A DNA stretch of 64,000 bases from Siphonodentalium dalli. Taxonomy: Eukaryota > Mollusca > Scaphopoda > Gadilida > Siphonodentaliidae. A program made the translations under genes and the position numbers. Below the pieces are notes generated by a model. It saw nothing but the letters and a program-made list of their open reading frames with translations. It did no database searches and was not told where the DNA came from. This document shows, piece by piece, positions 10,613 to 21,699 of this stretch (position 1 is the stretch's first letter; every line of letters starts with the position of its first letter). The DNA is taken from the NCBI GenBank assembly GCA_032622095.1, contig CP136061.1:20092991-20156990 (forward strand), given 5' to 3'.

Positions 10613-12186
10613 ATTGACATGCCGAGTGATTTATTACTGGGTGAAATAATAACCCCAGGATAGTTAGCATAGATATTCAAGGTTTCATCTTCAAATGTAG
10701 AAATGTCAGATATGTATCCCCAGTCCAGGCGTTACTGAACGATTTATCTTAACAATACTATCTAATTATCATTAGCAAAGGTTTGTTAATTCTGGATGAT
10801 TAACACTGGTAAATAACAATGTATCACATGATTTCATTAGATGAACACTATGTGGGGACATCAGATGTATTGTTTTCCTTTTAAAACATCAAGAGCATCA
10901 GAACACAACCTTTAATTGGTAACTTGTTCTGCCAGGGTAAACAATGGAGTAGGAATTAAGTTAGCTCGACGACCTAAAATGGAGATCAAATTATCAGGCA
11001 AATGCCATGGTACAAAGTTGAAGTCCTTATCTCGGATAGTAATATGTTATTTGTTATGTATAAATAACAATCTAGTTTACGCATTTTATTTTGTTTATGA
11101 CAGTATCATAATATCAGATAATTTCGTAAGAATCCATCTCGCTATAATGTGAGTGGCTTAAAGAACACTGAGATCGTGCATAATGCAATTCTTTAACAGT
11201 CTCCATAATTAATGCCCTCCCGATATCATGCAATTCATTAACAGTCTCCATAATTAATGCCCTCCCGATATCATGCAATTCATTAACAGTCTCCATATAC
11301 AAAGATAAATTTACACGGAATTCATTAAGTAATATGAACATCAAGGACTGGTTGAGTTACATTATTGACATAAGTACATTTCACATCGGTATAAGGAAAA
11401 TACTCTCAAATGTAACGACAGTATCGTGCTTTCTGGAAGAAATATCAAATAATGCATAACAGGATGGATCATGAACAAATCATTGAAGTTGCATCTTGCG
11501 AACTTCATACCTACACATATGTTCTTTGAAAGCTGATGCACACAATTCAAATTGGTTAAATAACCGAAAACATGCCATACTGTGATGTTGATTAGTATGA
11601 TGTTGTTAATGAGTATCATAAACAAATCAACGGTGGGTAGGCCCAAAATATATGGGTCCGAATGAAGTATATAAATATTGAAGGAAAATTTAAAAGAAAG
11701 TCATGTTCAAATGTGACAAAGGATGAGGGAGGCGATTCAAGCTATGAGTTTGATGTTACTCCGACGTGTGTAACATATTCTATCGGATCGTAATGGAATT
11801 GTTTGTAGGGACTTCATCAATATTTATTTCATCAACTATTTATTTTCTAACAAATTTGCATTTCACCCAGTATCTTTTATCTTTTCACACTTTGGTAATC
11901 ACTCTTGAGGAAGTGTTTAGGCAGACAATATATTTGAAAATAATAACTCAAACATTATTAAAAATAAATTATATAACCTGGCATATGATATGTATATGAA
12001 AAACGTACTATCCACTACCAGATGAGGTACGGCCCTTAATTATTTTGATGCTGGACCCAAATTTTCTCTTGCCGGATAATAACCATTGAATAAAGTTGCA
12101 GACAAAACCCAGATAATACTATTTTGACCAAGATCATTAGTGTTCTTACCATCGCTTCTTTTTACCACTAGACCATCCTGGTATGT
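10613..12186 (-). mobile_element. Penelope-like retroelement copy 3 (N-terminal part plus LTR-like repeat)
   Basis: The minus strand reads a segment containing DFNFVPWHLPDNLI and LIPTPL near 10925-11040. This matches IPWRLPDNLIDTL and FIPTP in copy 2 and the (L/S)KG-NF-PTP region typical of Penelope-type proteins. An N-terminal block (KEHMCRYE) lies near 11510 and an LTR-like repeat at 11755-12065. The copy is cut off by R2 at a junction that recurs in copy 5. Confidence 0.6.
11181..11297. repeat. 45-bp tandem repeat, about 2.6 units
   Basis: The unit ATTAATGCCCTCCCGATATC...CAGTCTCCATA repeats inside Penelope-like copy 3. Copies 1 and 4 have a single unit, so this is a private expansion. Confidence 0.8.
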
Positions 12187-12368
12187 ACACATGAAATTAT
12201 CCATCTCCAAGTTGCGCTACAGCACATGTGGTTGACACTTTCATTAATTGAGTATCCAATAAAACCAATCGCTATTCACTTCTGTTGAGCCTACTTTGTG
12301 TTAATAACACATCGCTAAGTCTCGACGACTGCAGTCAGTTGTCTTTTATGCATTATCTTGTTGGATTG

Positions 12369-12837
12369 GTGGACCGGTGGGTCAGCGCACACGAGTCCGG
12401 ATTTTTTAATGTTTGCTCCAGTCTTTCAATAAGAAAATAACCACGTGACTGCTCTCTTTTATCCCTGTCAGCATAACACGCTGAGTTGTTGTTGTACAAG
12501 CACTCATGCTCAGCCCATAAGTCAACCAGCCTCTGTTCCTTCTCTATTGATCAGAAATCTTGGTTTTCTTGACTTTCAGTTGAAGTTGAACTTGTGTTAT
12601 TCGCTGACATGTTTGTTGTTTACGAAATTACGTCAGGCGACGATCGGTAATGTGACATGAAAAACACGCGCGTTGCCATCGTCACGAGCCGGTTTTTCCG
12701 GATGAAATCAAACTCAGTTTGATCGGTCCGGTTAAATCGGATCCGACAAAGTTTGGCGCACACGATCCCGGTTGTCCCCGATTTACCCAGCAGCCGGGTA
12801 AACCGGGGACAACAGGGATCGTGTGCGCCGACGCTAA
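12369..12837. mobile_element. Non-autonomous inverted-repeat element inside R2
   Basis: The insertion is defined by comparison with the two uninterrupted R2 copies. Near its ends lie GTCAGCGCACACGAGTCC and, inverted, GTCGGCGCACACGATCC, suggesting related terminal inverted repeats. It is more GC-rich than its surroundings. It contains a 36-bp inverted repeat at 12755-12829. No transposase frame is credible. No clean target duplication was found; about 13 bp of target appears replaced. Confidence 0.6.
12755..12829. repeat. 36-bp inverted repeat with 3-nt spacer
   Basis: The arms (12755-12790 and 12794-12829) begin GGCGCACACGATCCCGGTTG and are complementary apart from about three positions, separated by CAG. 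The tip of the element could form a very stable hairpin. Confidence 0.85.
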
Positions 12838-14100
12838 GTGAGCACAGTATTTTTCCCAAATTCAAAATATCCTTACTATTAGTTGTCAAGACCATATTGG
12901 GTTTGTAGATCTATCTGTATTAACCACAGATCATGTTTCGTTGTTGGAATGACCTTGATTTTATAATACGAAATTAAATGTTGTAAAACCCTTTTTTTGT
13001 TAAAGGGAAACGTTAATCAGAAACTTAAAAATTGCTCGGATTGGTAATTTAATTGTTCACATTGTCTAATAGTAAGAACTACTGAGGGACGGTTTTTTTT
13101 TTAGCTCGACGCCCTAAAGTGGAGATCAAATTATCAGGCAAATGCCATGGTACAAAGTTGAAGTCCTTATCTCGGATAGTAATATGTTCTTTGTTAAGCA
13201 TAAATAAATAACAATCTAGTTAATGCATTTTATTTTGTAATGACAGTATAATATCAGATAGTTTGTTAAGAATCCAACTCGCTATAATGTGAGTGGCTTA
13301 AAGTACACTGAGATCGTGCATAATGCCCTCCCGATATCATGCAGTTCATTAACAGTCTCCAAATACAAAGATAAATTTACACGGAATTCATTAATTAATA
13401 TGAACATCAAGGACTATATTGAGTTACATTATTAACATAAGTACATTTCACATCGGTATAAGGAAAAATACTCTTAAATGTAACGACAGTATCATGCTTC
13501 CTGGAAGAAGCGAGGTCAAATAATGCATAACAGTATGGATCATGAACACATCATTGAAGTTGCATTTTGCGGTCTTCATACCTACAAATATGTTCTTTGA
13601 AAGCTGATGCACACAATTCAGAATGGTTAAAAACGACAATATGCCATGCTTAAAGTATGACAAATGAGGGAGACGATTCAAGCTATGTGTGACGTTACTC
13701 CGGCGTGTGTAACATGTGCTATCGGATCATAATGGAATTGTTTGAAGGGTCTTCATCAATATTAATTTCACTATTTATTTTCAAACAAATTTAGCATTTT
13801 CACCCAGTATCTTTTATCTATTCACAATTTCTGGTAATCAATCTTCAGGAAGTGTTGAGGCAGACAATATATTTGAAAATAATAACTCAAACATTATTAA
13901 AAATAAATTATATAACCTGGCATATGACAAGTATATGAAAAAAATGTACTACCCACTATCAGATGAGGTACGGCCCTTAATTATTTTGATGCTGGATCCA
14001 AAGTTTCTCTTGGCGAACAGTTATTGTTGATAGTTATTACAATGCTCTGTCCATTAAATAGAGTTACAGAAATAAAACCAGTGTTAGTGTTTTTACCATC

Positions 14101-14484
14101 GCTTCTATATAACACTTGACCATCCTGGTGTGTCGTTACATGCTTCTATATAACACTAGACCATCCTGGTGTGTCGGTACATGCTTCTATATAATTATAT
14201 ATAACACTAGACCATCCTGGTGTGTCGATACTTGCTTCTATATAACACTAGACCATCCTGGTGTGTCGGTACATGCTTCTGTATAACACTAGACCATCCT
14301 GGTGTGTCAGTAAATGATTCTATATAACACTAGACCATCCTGGTGTGTCGGTACATGCTTCTATATAACACTAGACCATCCTGGTGTGTCGGTACATGCT
14401 TCTATATAACACTAGACCATCCTGGTGTGTCGGTACATGCTTCTATATAACACTAGACCATCCTGGTATGTCGTTACATGCTGG
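14101..14484. repeat. 41-bp minisatellite, about nine units
   Basis: The unit GCTTCTATATAACACTAGACCATCCTGG...TCGGTACAT repeats in tandem, one unit carrying an extra 10 bp. Copy 1 (near 7465-7510) has a single unit, so the array expanded within this element copy. It overlaps the 3' end of the conserved minus-strand frame and changes its C-terminus. Confidence 0.9.
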
Positions 14485-14711
14485 GGCAATGCATCCCTGG
14501 CCATTTCCAGGATCTCTATAACACCAGTTAAATTGAGATTCTTGATGACCAGGAATGTATTGTGAACTATCTGCTCACAAAGATCCTGGCACTCCTTCAG
14601 TTTTGGGAGCTTTGCATGCTGTTGCTTTCGCTGGAAATGGTCTCTTCTCCCCAGGTTTAATATCGAAGTGATGCTCATCGTTGATAATCTCGCTACATAA
14701 ATGAAGTTCAT
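14412..14711 (-). CDS. Conserved hypothetical frame of the Penelope-like element (copy 4)
   Basis: A 99-codon minus-strand frame opens with ATG at 14711. Its middle (KLPKLKECQDLCEQIVHNTF, then a segment ending in NLTGVIEILEMAR and TYQDGLVLYRS) is shared at protein level with copy 1. The last residues come from the minisatellite, so the natural C-terminus, which in copy 1 continues for about 45 residues through GQNIIWVFSATLFNGQSIE, has been lost. I do not recognise the family. It is flanked on both sides by LTR-like repeats. It could be an element accessory protein or a captured host exon. Confidence 0.4.
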   Translation of the reverse strand: MNFIYVARLSTMSITSILNLGRRDHFQRKQQHAKLPKLKECQDLCEQIVHNTFLVIKNLNLTGVIEILEMARDALPQHVTTYQDGLVLYRSMYRHTRMV

Positions 14712-14734
14712 TCATTTTATGGAGGAATTAAATA

Positions 14735-15545
14735 TACTTGGTCGGTGCGTGTAACATGGGCTATCGAATTATTAGGGAATTATTTGTTGGGTCTTCATTA
14801 ATATTAATTCCACTATTCCTTTTCCAACAAAATTTGCATTCTCACCTAGTATCTTTATCTTTTCACACTCTGTTGTAAATCTTAAAGACACGGTTGGCCT
14901 TGGCGGTGGGTATCCTGTGAAAATATCTCCACCCGTCAAAAACCGCCACAAACAGAAAGAACATCAAAATGTAGATAGACTTTATCTGTATACAAATAAG
15001 AAATATCGCATAAACAGTATGTTATGGTCATATGTTTGACCATTGTTATGTAAACAAAAGCATACAAAGTTACTTTTCTGATGTTTGTTTATATTATGAT
15101 GGTAAACATAAAGAGCGTTCTTTGTTGGTGTATACCTGATATGGAACAAATAAAGAGCGTTTATGCCATTTGTGTGTGATTAGCCAGTAGCATTGTGCTG
15201 TCTTCTGTAACACAATCAGGCTCTTGCTTTGGTAAAATATAGTAGGTCTTTATGATAACATGCTGTGTACGCGATGGTCATGGAATATATGAACGGAACT
15301 GTATGCGTTTTAATGTTTTTATTTTTACGGTGTTTGGAACAAATATGTATATTTTCGACAATTAAGGCCGCACGTGCCTTTAAGGAAGTGTTTAGGGAGA
15401 CATTATAAATGTTGTCCAGATAATAACTGAAATATTCTTTAAAATAAACTATGTAACCTGGAATATGATATTTATATAAATATTGTACTATCCACTATCA
15501 GATGAGGTGCGGTCCTTAATTATTTACTGGACTCAAATGTTCTCT
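14735..15545 (-). repeat. Outer LTR-like repeat of copy 4, split by a TTAA element
   Basis: It aligns with 7785-8125. The left part (14735-14885) and right part (15380-15545) rejoin once the 494-bp insertion is excluded. Confidence 0.7.
14886..15379. mobile_element. 494-bp non-autonomous DNA transposon in a TTAA site
   Basis: Flanked by TTAA at 14882-14885 and 15380-15383. The paralogous empty site in copy 1 (CTTAAGG at 7941-7947) has one TTAA, so the duplication is real. Terminal inverted repeats read AGACACGGTTGGCCTT and AGGCACGTGCGGCCTT (from the right end). There is no transposase frame. TTAA duplications are made by piggyBac and Kolobok superfamilies; the AG-rich ends do not look like piggyBac CCC ends. 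The interior carries AAAGAGCG and TATCAGG words shared with 1580-1985 and 26860-27200. Confidence 0.85.
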
Positions 15546-16894
15546 TGTGGTAAAAATATAGAGATCCAGGGGGCTGGGAACACCAGAGAATACAGGGGTG
15601 AACCTGTCTTCGGTAATATGGACAAAGGTGTTCATTATCTAGGTACATATTCCGAAGCGCCACTTGGACAATTTCATAGTCAGTTAAATGAAAAACAGGA
15701 GCATAATAGAAGTATGCCTGGTGTTTTGAAATTTGGAAAATATAGGTATACATATGACAGAGTATGCGTACCAGTATTGTAGAAACACGCACTATCATAA
15801 ATGAAATAAATATACGTAGAGTATTAAAAAAAATTAAGTTTCATGATTGTCCTATACCGGTAGTTTCAGTAAAAGATGGGAACGTGGTACATAGTTAGGT
15901 GTTACAAGTTTATAAATTAGGAACGTAAGCATAGGCCGCGAGTTTTCGAAAGGGTTAATTTTGAAATTTAGAGTTATGTACATGAGTAAGCAGTTGTGGA
16001 ATGTAAGTATAGGTGTAGGTCTGTAGTAAAATACTAAATATCACTGGAACCGTCGTCGGTTATGTACCTGGTGATGGAGTGTTTAAGCAACAGACCACCG
16101 CTTATCGACACCTTTTAACATAATAAGCTCACTTCCAGGTAGTGTCACCTAGCAAGCGGCTAAGCCGATTCAGCTAAATAACCACTGTGCACCACAAACT
16201 CATACAATGGGGGGAAAAATAATGGAGTACAGATTGTGATTCAGATGAGTATATTTTTGCATGAGTGAATAATTGTAAATTATTACAAGTGCAACCAAAC
16301 AGGCAATACAACACATTGATGTAAGTGTGAGAATGGTATTACAGAATTAATAATTATTACAGATTATTGTAAAATACAAGGTGAAGTTCACATGGGGACA
16401 TATAAATTTGCGGTTGAGATTGGCAGTAAAAGTGTAATGACGTCATCAAAAGTTGTGCAGCCAAGTATTTCAAACAGGGGGATTTTTAGAAGAGGAATAT
16501 TAGACAAATTACCGTCTAATCAATTAAAATTAATGTGCCAAGATGTGCTATAAGTATAAATGCATATGAACAACCAGTAAATACATAGTGCACTCACGTG
16601 AGAATTATAAAAATGAGAAGAGAAATCATCGAGATTTTGTGAAGGTTAATTTGGAAGTGTCTGCTTAATGGATGTCCCGAGGTCGCGCATGCGCCGATAA
16701 AAACGGGAGGCCAACTGGTTTTAAAAATAACCCTTTAGTCGAGAAAAGAAATACAAGAATAAAAAATATTTTTACATTTCCATTTCAACAAAAGGGGTGT
16801 ATTTAAAGTTAATTCACGTGACCTAAGCGGCCATATGGTTTACATTAAAGCTGCATAATCATGTTTTAGGGGAAAATTAGATAGTTAAGTTGGG

Positions 16895-18332
16895 TTATCT
16901 GCCAAAAATTTTTAGTCCATGGGAGTGGACAAATCTGTCAGTGAACAGGTAGTAATGGTACAATTTGTATAGAATGCGTTTTTTACATTCTGGGTACATG
17001 TTTACATCGAATCGTTTGCAGATACGATCATAAGGGCGTGTGATTTTTATGACAATGTTGCTGGTGACTTTGTAGATAAAAATATGAAACTGGCTAATGA
17101 GTCGAAAGTCTGGTACTAAATCTGATACCAGTATACATATGAATAAATGAGCTGTAGTTAGGTATTCGTTTGAGTTTAAAAACATTGTTATATGGGTCGA
17201 AAACCTCTATAACTTTTAGAAGTGAGAACGAGTTACATGTAAATAAATAATTGCTAGTGTAGGCGTTTGTTGTGAGAAACTTCTGGTTTAACTTGGTACC
17301 TACAGTGTTACAAAATATAACTTTATTATGGTGACGAATGAGTCGCTTAGCAACAAAGTTATTGCGTATAGTCTTGGAGAAATGCAAAGGCAAATAAACT
17401 GTGGGGAGATCATTATTATTTTGCATATCGGCCACACTTGTACTTGTGTGGGAAAATCAGAGGTATCATTAGAAGTACCATCTTTAATGGTATCGACTGA
17501 TTTAAGCATAACCGAATCATAAGGTAAGATATGCTTCATTAAAAAATGTTCAGGGTAACCACATTTCAAAAGTCTAATAAGAAAAAGGTTGGTGTAATAT
17601 ATATAATCATCTTTGCATGAAGCATGGCGGTAATATCTAAAACATTCAGTGGCCACAATACCTTTGAATACACTAATAGGATGATCACTGGTGAAATGTG
17701 TATAAGAATATGTGTTGAATGGTTTTTGGTACAAACCAATGTGCAAACTGTTTTGAAATGATAACATATGGTTGATACTGAATGTAATATCCAAAACATT
17801 TGCATAAAATTTGCTGACAGAAATTTCCAAATCTATGTCGGGGGTAGTATGTTCGGAGCTGATTCAAGAACATAGAAAGGTTACTATAACCCATTTGAAT
17901 AAACATGATGCCCTCATCAATATAACGAAGAAATATATGTATGTATTTACTGAATTCAATATTCTGATAATATAGTATTCACACCTTAATAAAATTATAT
18001 ATTCCGCTTGAGCGCTGAAATAAGATCCCATAGCCAAACCGTCCTGTTGCCGGAAGAGGTGTTTAAAACCAACATGAAAGTATGAAGTACTCTGGATAAA
18101 CTTAAATAAAGAGACCTTGAAATTATAATGGTCCTGATCAATATTAAGGATTTCTTTGATAAAAATCAAATGCAAGATATACATCAGTATTTCTAATTGA
18201 TGTATATAAGGCACTGAAATCAAATGAAATGAACCAGAATTGTGATAGTAATTTAGGTTCAACATGTAGAGTTTGGAATTCATTAATAGCAAGAATCTTT
18301 ACATATAGTATATTGTAAATTCTGACAATCAA
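16895..18332 (-). pseudogene. Penelope-like reverse transcriptase pseudogene (copy 2)
   Basis: RT blocks follow in order on the minus strand. FDFSALYTSI (motif A) lies near 18220, FHVGFKHLFRQQDGLAMGS (motif B) near 18030-18080, FLRYIDEGIMFIQMGYSN (motif C) near 17880-17930, then LHIGLYQKPFNTYSYTHF near 17700-17750 and a CGYPEHFL segment near 17550. This order, with the LYTSI and AMGS words and the long KP-YTHF-SDHP tail, fits Penelope-like RTs. Motif C reads Y-I-D-E rather than Y-x-D-D. At least four frameshifts separate the blocks. No endonuclease domain was recognised downstream. DIRS-type or another RT is a less likely alternative. Confidence 0.7.
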
Positions 18333-18779
18333 AATAGTAATGCAGCTGCTTTAGATATCCATCAAGCATATTGCCTAATATATGTGACACTGTCGTCGAA
18401 ATAGCGGAATGAGCGTTCAAAATAGGACGTGCCTTAAGGGTTAATTCAAGGTCAGGGGTTGGAAACTGTTTAAAGTTTATGTACCTAAGGTACTAGATTG
18501 AGAGAGGGAATAATAATATCCGAAGCCTTAACTTTGATAAGTTTCGTCAGAAAGTCCTTATCTATAGTAGAATCTTTATATAGAAAAGCAATTAAATGCA
18601 TATCAGAGACACCTGTGTTAATTAAACCAGGTAAGGTATCATATGGATGCCTTTCACAGGTTGTAGCATCATCAAGTTGCCGACGATATTCATGGGCGTA
18701 CCAGGCAGTGGTATTAATAGAAATGCCAAGGTTTTTAACACTTGGTGAGATAATAATGCCAGGGTGGTTAGAATAGAAA

Positions 18780-19656
18780 TCAATTGCCTTGGTTTCGAAT
18801 TTGGAGATATTTTTTTAAATATAGTCGATGCGAAGCATGGTGCAAATTACAATGATTGTTCACACTATTGATGCTGTCAAGTGTAGAATTAATCAAGGCT
18901 TGTGGTAAGTCAAGATGGTTAACATGTGTGTATAAAAGTACGTTAGATGAAGGTGTACGACACAAGGATTGTGATGATAAGTGACGAATTTGTACGGTTA
19001 TTGATATGTTCACGGCTATCATACACCATATGCTTAAGGTTTGAAGTATGTCTCTTGCGGTCCCAAAGTGGAGTAGGGATAAAGTTACTTCCCTTACTCA
19101 GAGTATCAATAAGGTTATCAGGTAAACGCCAGGGTATGAAGTTAAAAACCTTCTGACGGTCAGTTATATCTTTATTAAGTGCAAATCGATAACGGTCCGA
19201 AGCTCTGTACGGTAACCAATATTATGGTGTAACATATCTTTACTGAGCTGAGAAAGTTTACGTAATGCATTCAATTCACTGTACTGTGAAGTAGAGAGGG
19301 GTGTATATCAATTATGTGACAAACTGACACCTCAAAAGTCTTTCATTTCCTGGGTTCGTCATAAAAGTCTTCAAGGAGTCTGTTTAATTCATAGACCCTG
19401 ACATTCACTTCAGAAAAAGTATCGTCCAGATCCGACTGAGTAACATCGTTAACATAATTGAAGCAAGAATCTGCATATTTGGGACATAATTTATCGTAAC
19501 ATGTGATGTCATGTTTGTGTGAGTCAGATCAATTAAAGCCCTACGGTAGGGGTGATTGACATGGTTACAGAGGTCATAAAATTTGTTCTCAAATGACATG
19601 TGTTCTTTATATGCCGAAGCACAAAGCTCATATTTAAAAAGCTTGGCATCGGACAT
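18780..19656 (-). pseudogene. N-terminal region of Penelope-like protein (copy 2)
   Basis: The N-terminal frame (19405-19656) carries YELCASAYKEHM and NKFYDLCNHV. About 250 bp further on, IPWRLPDNLIDTLSKG and NFIPTPLWDRKR (19040-19150) match the segment before the RT in Penelope-type proteins, where a KG-NF-PTP word is usual. An 80-codon frame at 18780-19022 continues it. Broken frames make it non-functional. Confidence 0.55.
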
Positions 19657-19680
19657 GCTGAAAAAAATGTATAATATCGA

Positions 19681-21545
19681 TTAATATCGGAGTTCATAAG
19701 GTGTATATGTGAAAGTAAGTGACGTTATATAACGTATATATTGGATATGAATGGGAGGGGGTGTTTTGAAACCACCTGTAGTAAAATAGCCATGTCGATA
19801 TTAATCGTACATGGGATAGGCATATAATATGTCAGAAAATGCCTATGGTTCGAATTTGGAAAGATATGAATAAAAATCTTAAATATTAACAAGAAAATAC
19901 AACGAGTGGAACCGTAAATATATACAATAAACGATCACGCATGGGCAACGCCAAGTTGTTATTAGGCTAAATACCCATTAGTGATAACAGGGGGTAAACT
20001 GGAAAAATAATATAATTGAAAAATGCAAGGTAAAAGAAACGTATATATAAGGGTGCAGAATGGAGTTCATTAAATTTGTAAGTCAGGTGCAATATAATGG
20101 TAATTCAGGATGCTGAATGTGGTATACATATATGAACTCGTTGAGGTAAAACTGTCTGAGGTTCCAATGTATAGAACATAGAGTATGTTAAGTAAGGTGA
20201 AATTTTGAAAAACTCCAGATAAAGGTATAGGTCAGGGTGCTAATTAGTAAAATTGGTCCGGTATAGAGGGTTGGGGGTTTAATAATATTTAGGGGGTAGA
20301 ACCAAAATAGGTATGTATAAACTGATGTAACCACCCCGGTGAGTCACATATGCCAAAATTATTTATATATATATAGCGGGCTATGAGTCTGGTGAATTAT
20401 TTTTATTTTGGTATTCATGGATAATAATATATGGTTGGTAGTATTCAAGAAAACCGACAAAAATTATATCATAAGTACATATGATATAATGTTAAATATA
20501 AAACAGGGAGAATATACATGGGGGTGAGTCATATACAGTTGGCTGTATATAATAGAATGGTGGGGGGTAATGAAGAAAAATATAACGATAACGTATATAC
20601 ATATAAGCTACAGACGTAGTAATCCAGCCGTATACATGATATTGATCATGTAGGTTAAAACCGAGGTGCTTGGAGCTGATAGTAACCGGTGAATAAATAT
20701 GAGTAGGGTACTATTGTGAGTTAGGTAATGATGTGTACCATGTAAAGGACAATATAAAAAGGTATCTTTAGTATGTATGGGGATGGTTGATGGCAAAAAT
20801 GAATTTGTTATAAGGTGTCATTGTTATTCATAGAGATGAAAATTAGGTTAGTATTAGTATAATTGGATATAACATCATAAACCGGTATAATATGTTGATG
20901 GGTGCACGATGCATTTAAAGGCCAACATATGGAAATATGTACAACACCAGTTATCTAGGACAAACACCTGTACTGTTGTGTAAGGATTAAGTAGAGTTAT
21001 AAGAACAATAATATAGGTAAATTACAACGTATATAGTCATAATTAATAAAAAAGGGTACTAGGCTGTTACAGTAAAGTTTGCAAACATGGTGTTAAGTTG
21101 TAACAGCAGCGGTTTGTAAACATCGGCCAATTTAATTGTATACCCTATCTATACTGATGGGGTGTAGTGTAGACAGCAAGAAACATAAATGTAATTAAAT
21201 AGAATGGTGTGTAAGGTACCAGTTCAGTTAAAAGTAGTGGAATATAATCTATTTTAAAATTATAATTCATAGCACATAACGCATAGAGGTCAGATCTATA
21301 CATTCATAGATGTGCGTTGAAACAAAAGTTACATATGCATGGGTATATGCGTACATGTTAGTCGTACGATATGTTAGGATGTTGTATTAGTGAACAGTTA
21401 AGTTTAGTAAATGCGAAACAGTAATGTTAAGGAATTTCTCAGTACGATATGTACCTGGTAAATGTCGGGAGTCCATGATCTGTAGTCTGGGCTATGCCGA
21501 GAGTCTGTGATCTGTACAAAAAATATAGGGAGCCGTGAGAAATGA
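19681..21545. other. AT-rich stretch without recognised genes or repeats
   Basis: No frame above about 60 codons has protein character and no matches to other parts of the window were noticed. It may be diverged 5' sequence of Penelope-like copy 2. Confidence 0.4.
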
Positions 21546-21699
21546 CAAATCATACACTGTCACAGGTATCTATGCTACTTATCAAGAAATCAGATAAGGC
21601 CAGAATAAGAGGCTGTCTAAAAAGTAGGTAATTTGTAATGAACTGAGGCAAATCGGGGCAGAACAAAATGCTTCAAAAGCCGAAACTGAAGTTTGCCTG

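Larger units (their letters stand above)
12187..13098. repeat. R2 repeat copy b, interrupted
   Basis: This is the same R2 block as at 9715-10160 and 23030-23490. It is split by a 469-bp insertion (12369-12837): the flanking words TTGGATTG and GTGAGCACAG are 13-18 bp apart in the other copies. Confidence 0.7.
13099..15545 (-). mobile_element. Penelope-like retroelement copy 4 with two LTR-like repeats
   Basis: On the minus strand: outer LTR-like repeat (14735-15545, interrupted by a TTAA element), conserved unknown frame (14412-14711), 41-bp minisatellite (14101-14484), inner LTR-like repeat (13688-14010), N-terminal block (KEHICRYED near 13580), and the start of the PWHLPDNLI region (13095-13180). 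The RT is absent. It abuts R2b at 13098 and copy 2 material at 15545. Confidence 0.65.
15546..19680 (-). mobile_element. Penelope-like retroelement copy 2, longest but decayed
   Basis: It spans the N-terminal block (19405-19656), the PWRLPDNLI and PTP region (18960-19160), the RT core (17560-18332), a C-terminal block (16895-17435) and a 3' region (15546-16890) that is partly repeated at 21720-22350. Frames shift repeatedly. It differs from copies 1, 3 and 4 enough to be a separate subfamily. Confidence 0.65.

Noticed and set aside
14101-14484. Regular repeats resembling a CRISPR array
   Set aside because: Units are head-to-tail without unique spacers, and the genome is eukaryotic; it is a minisatellite.
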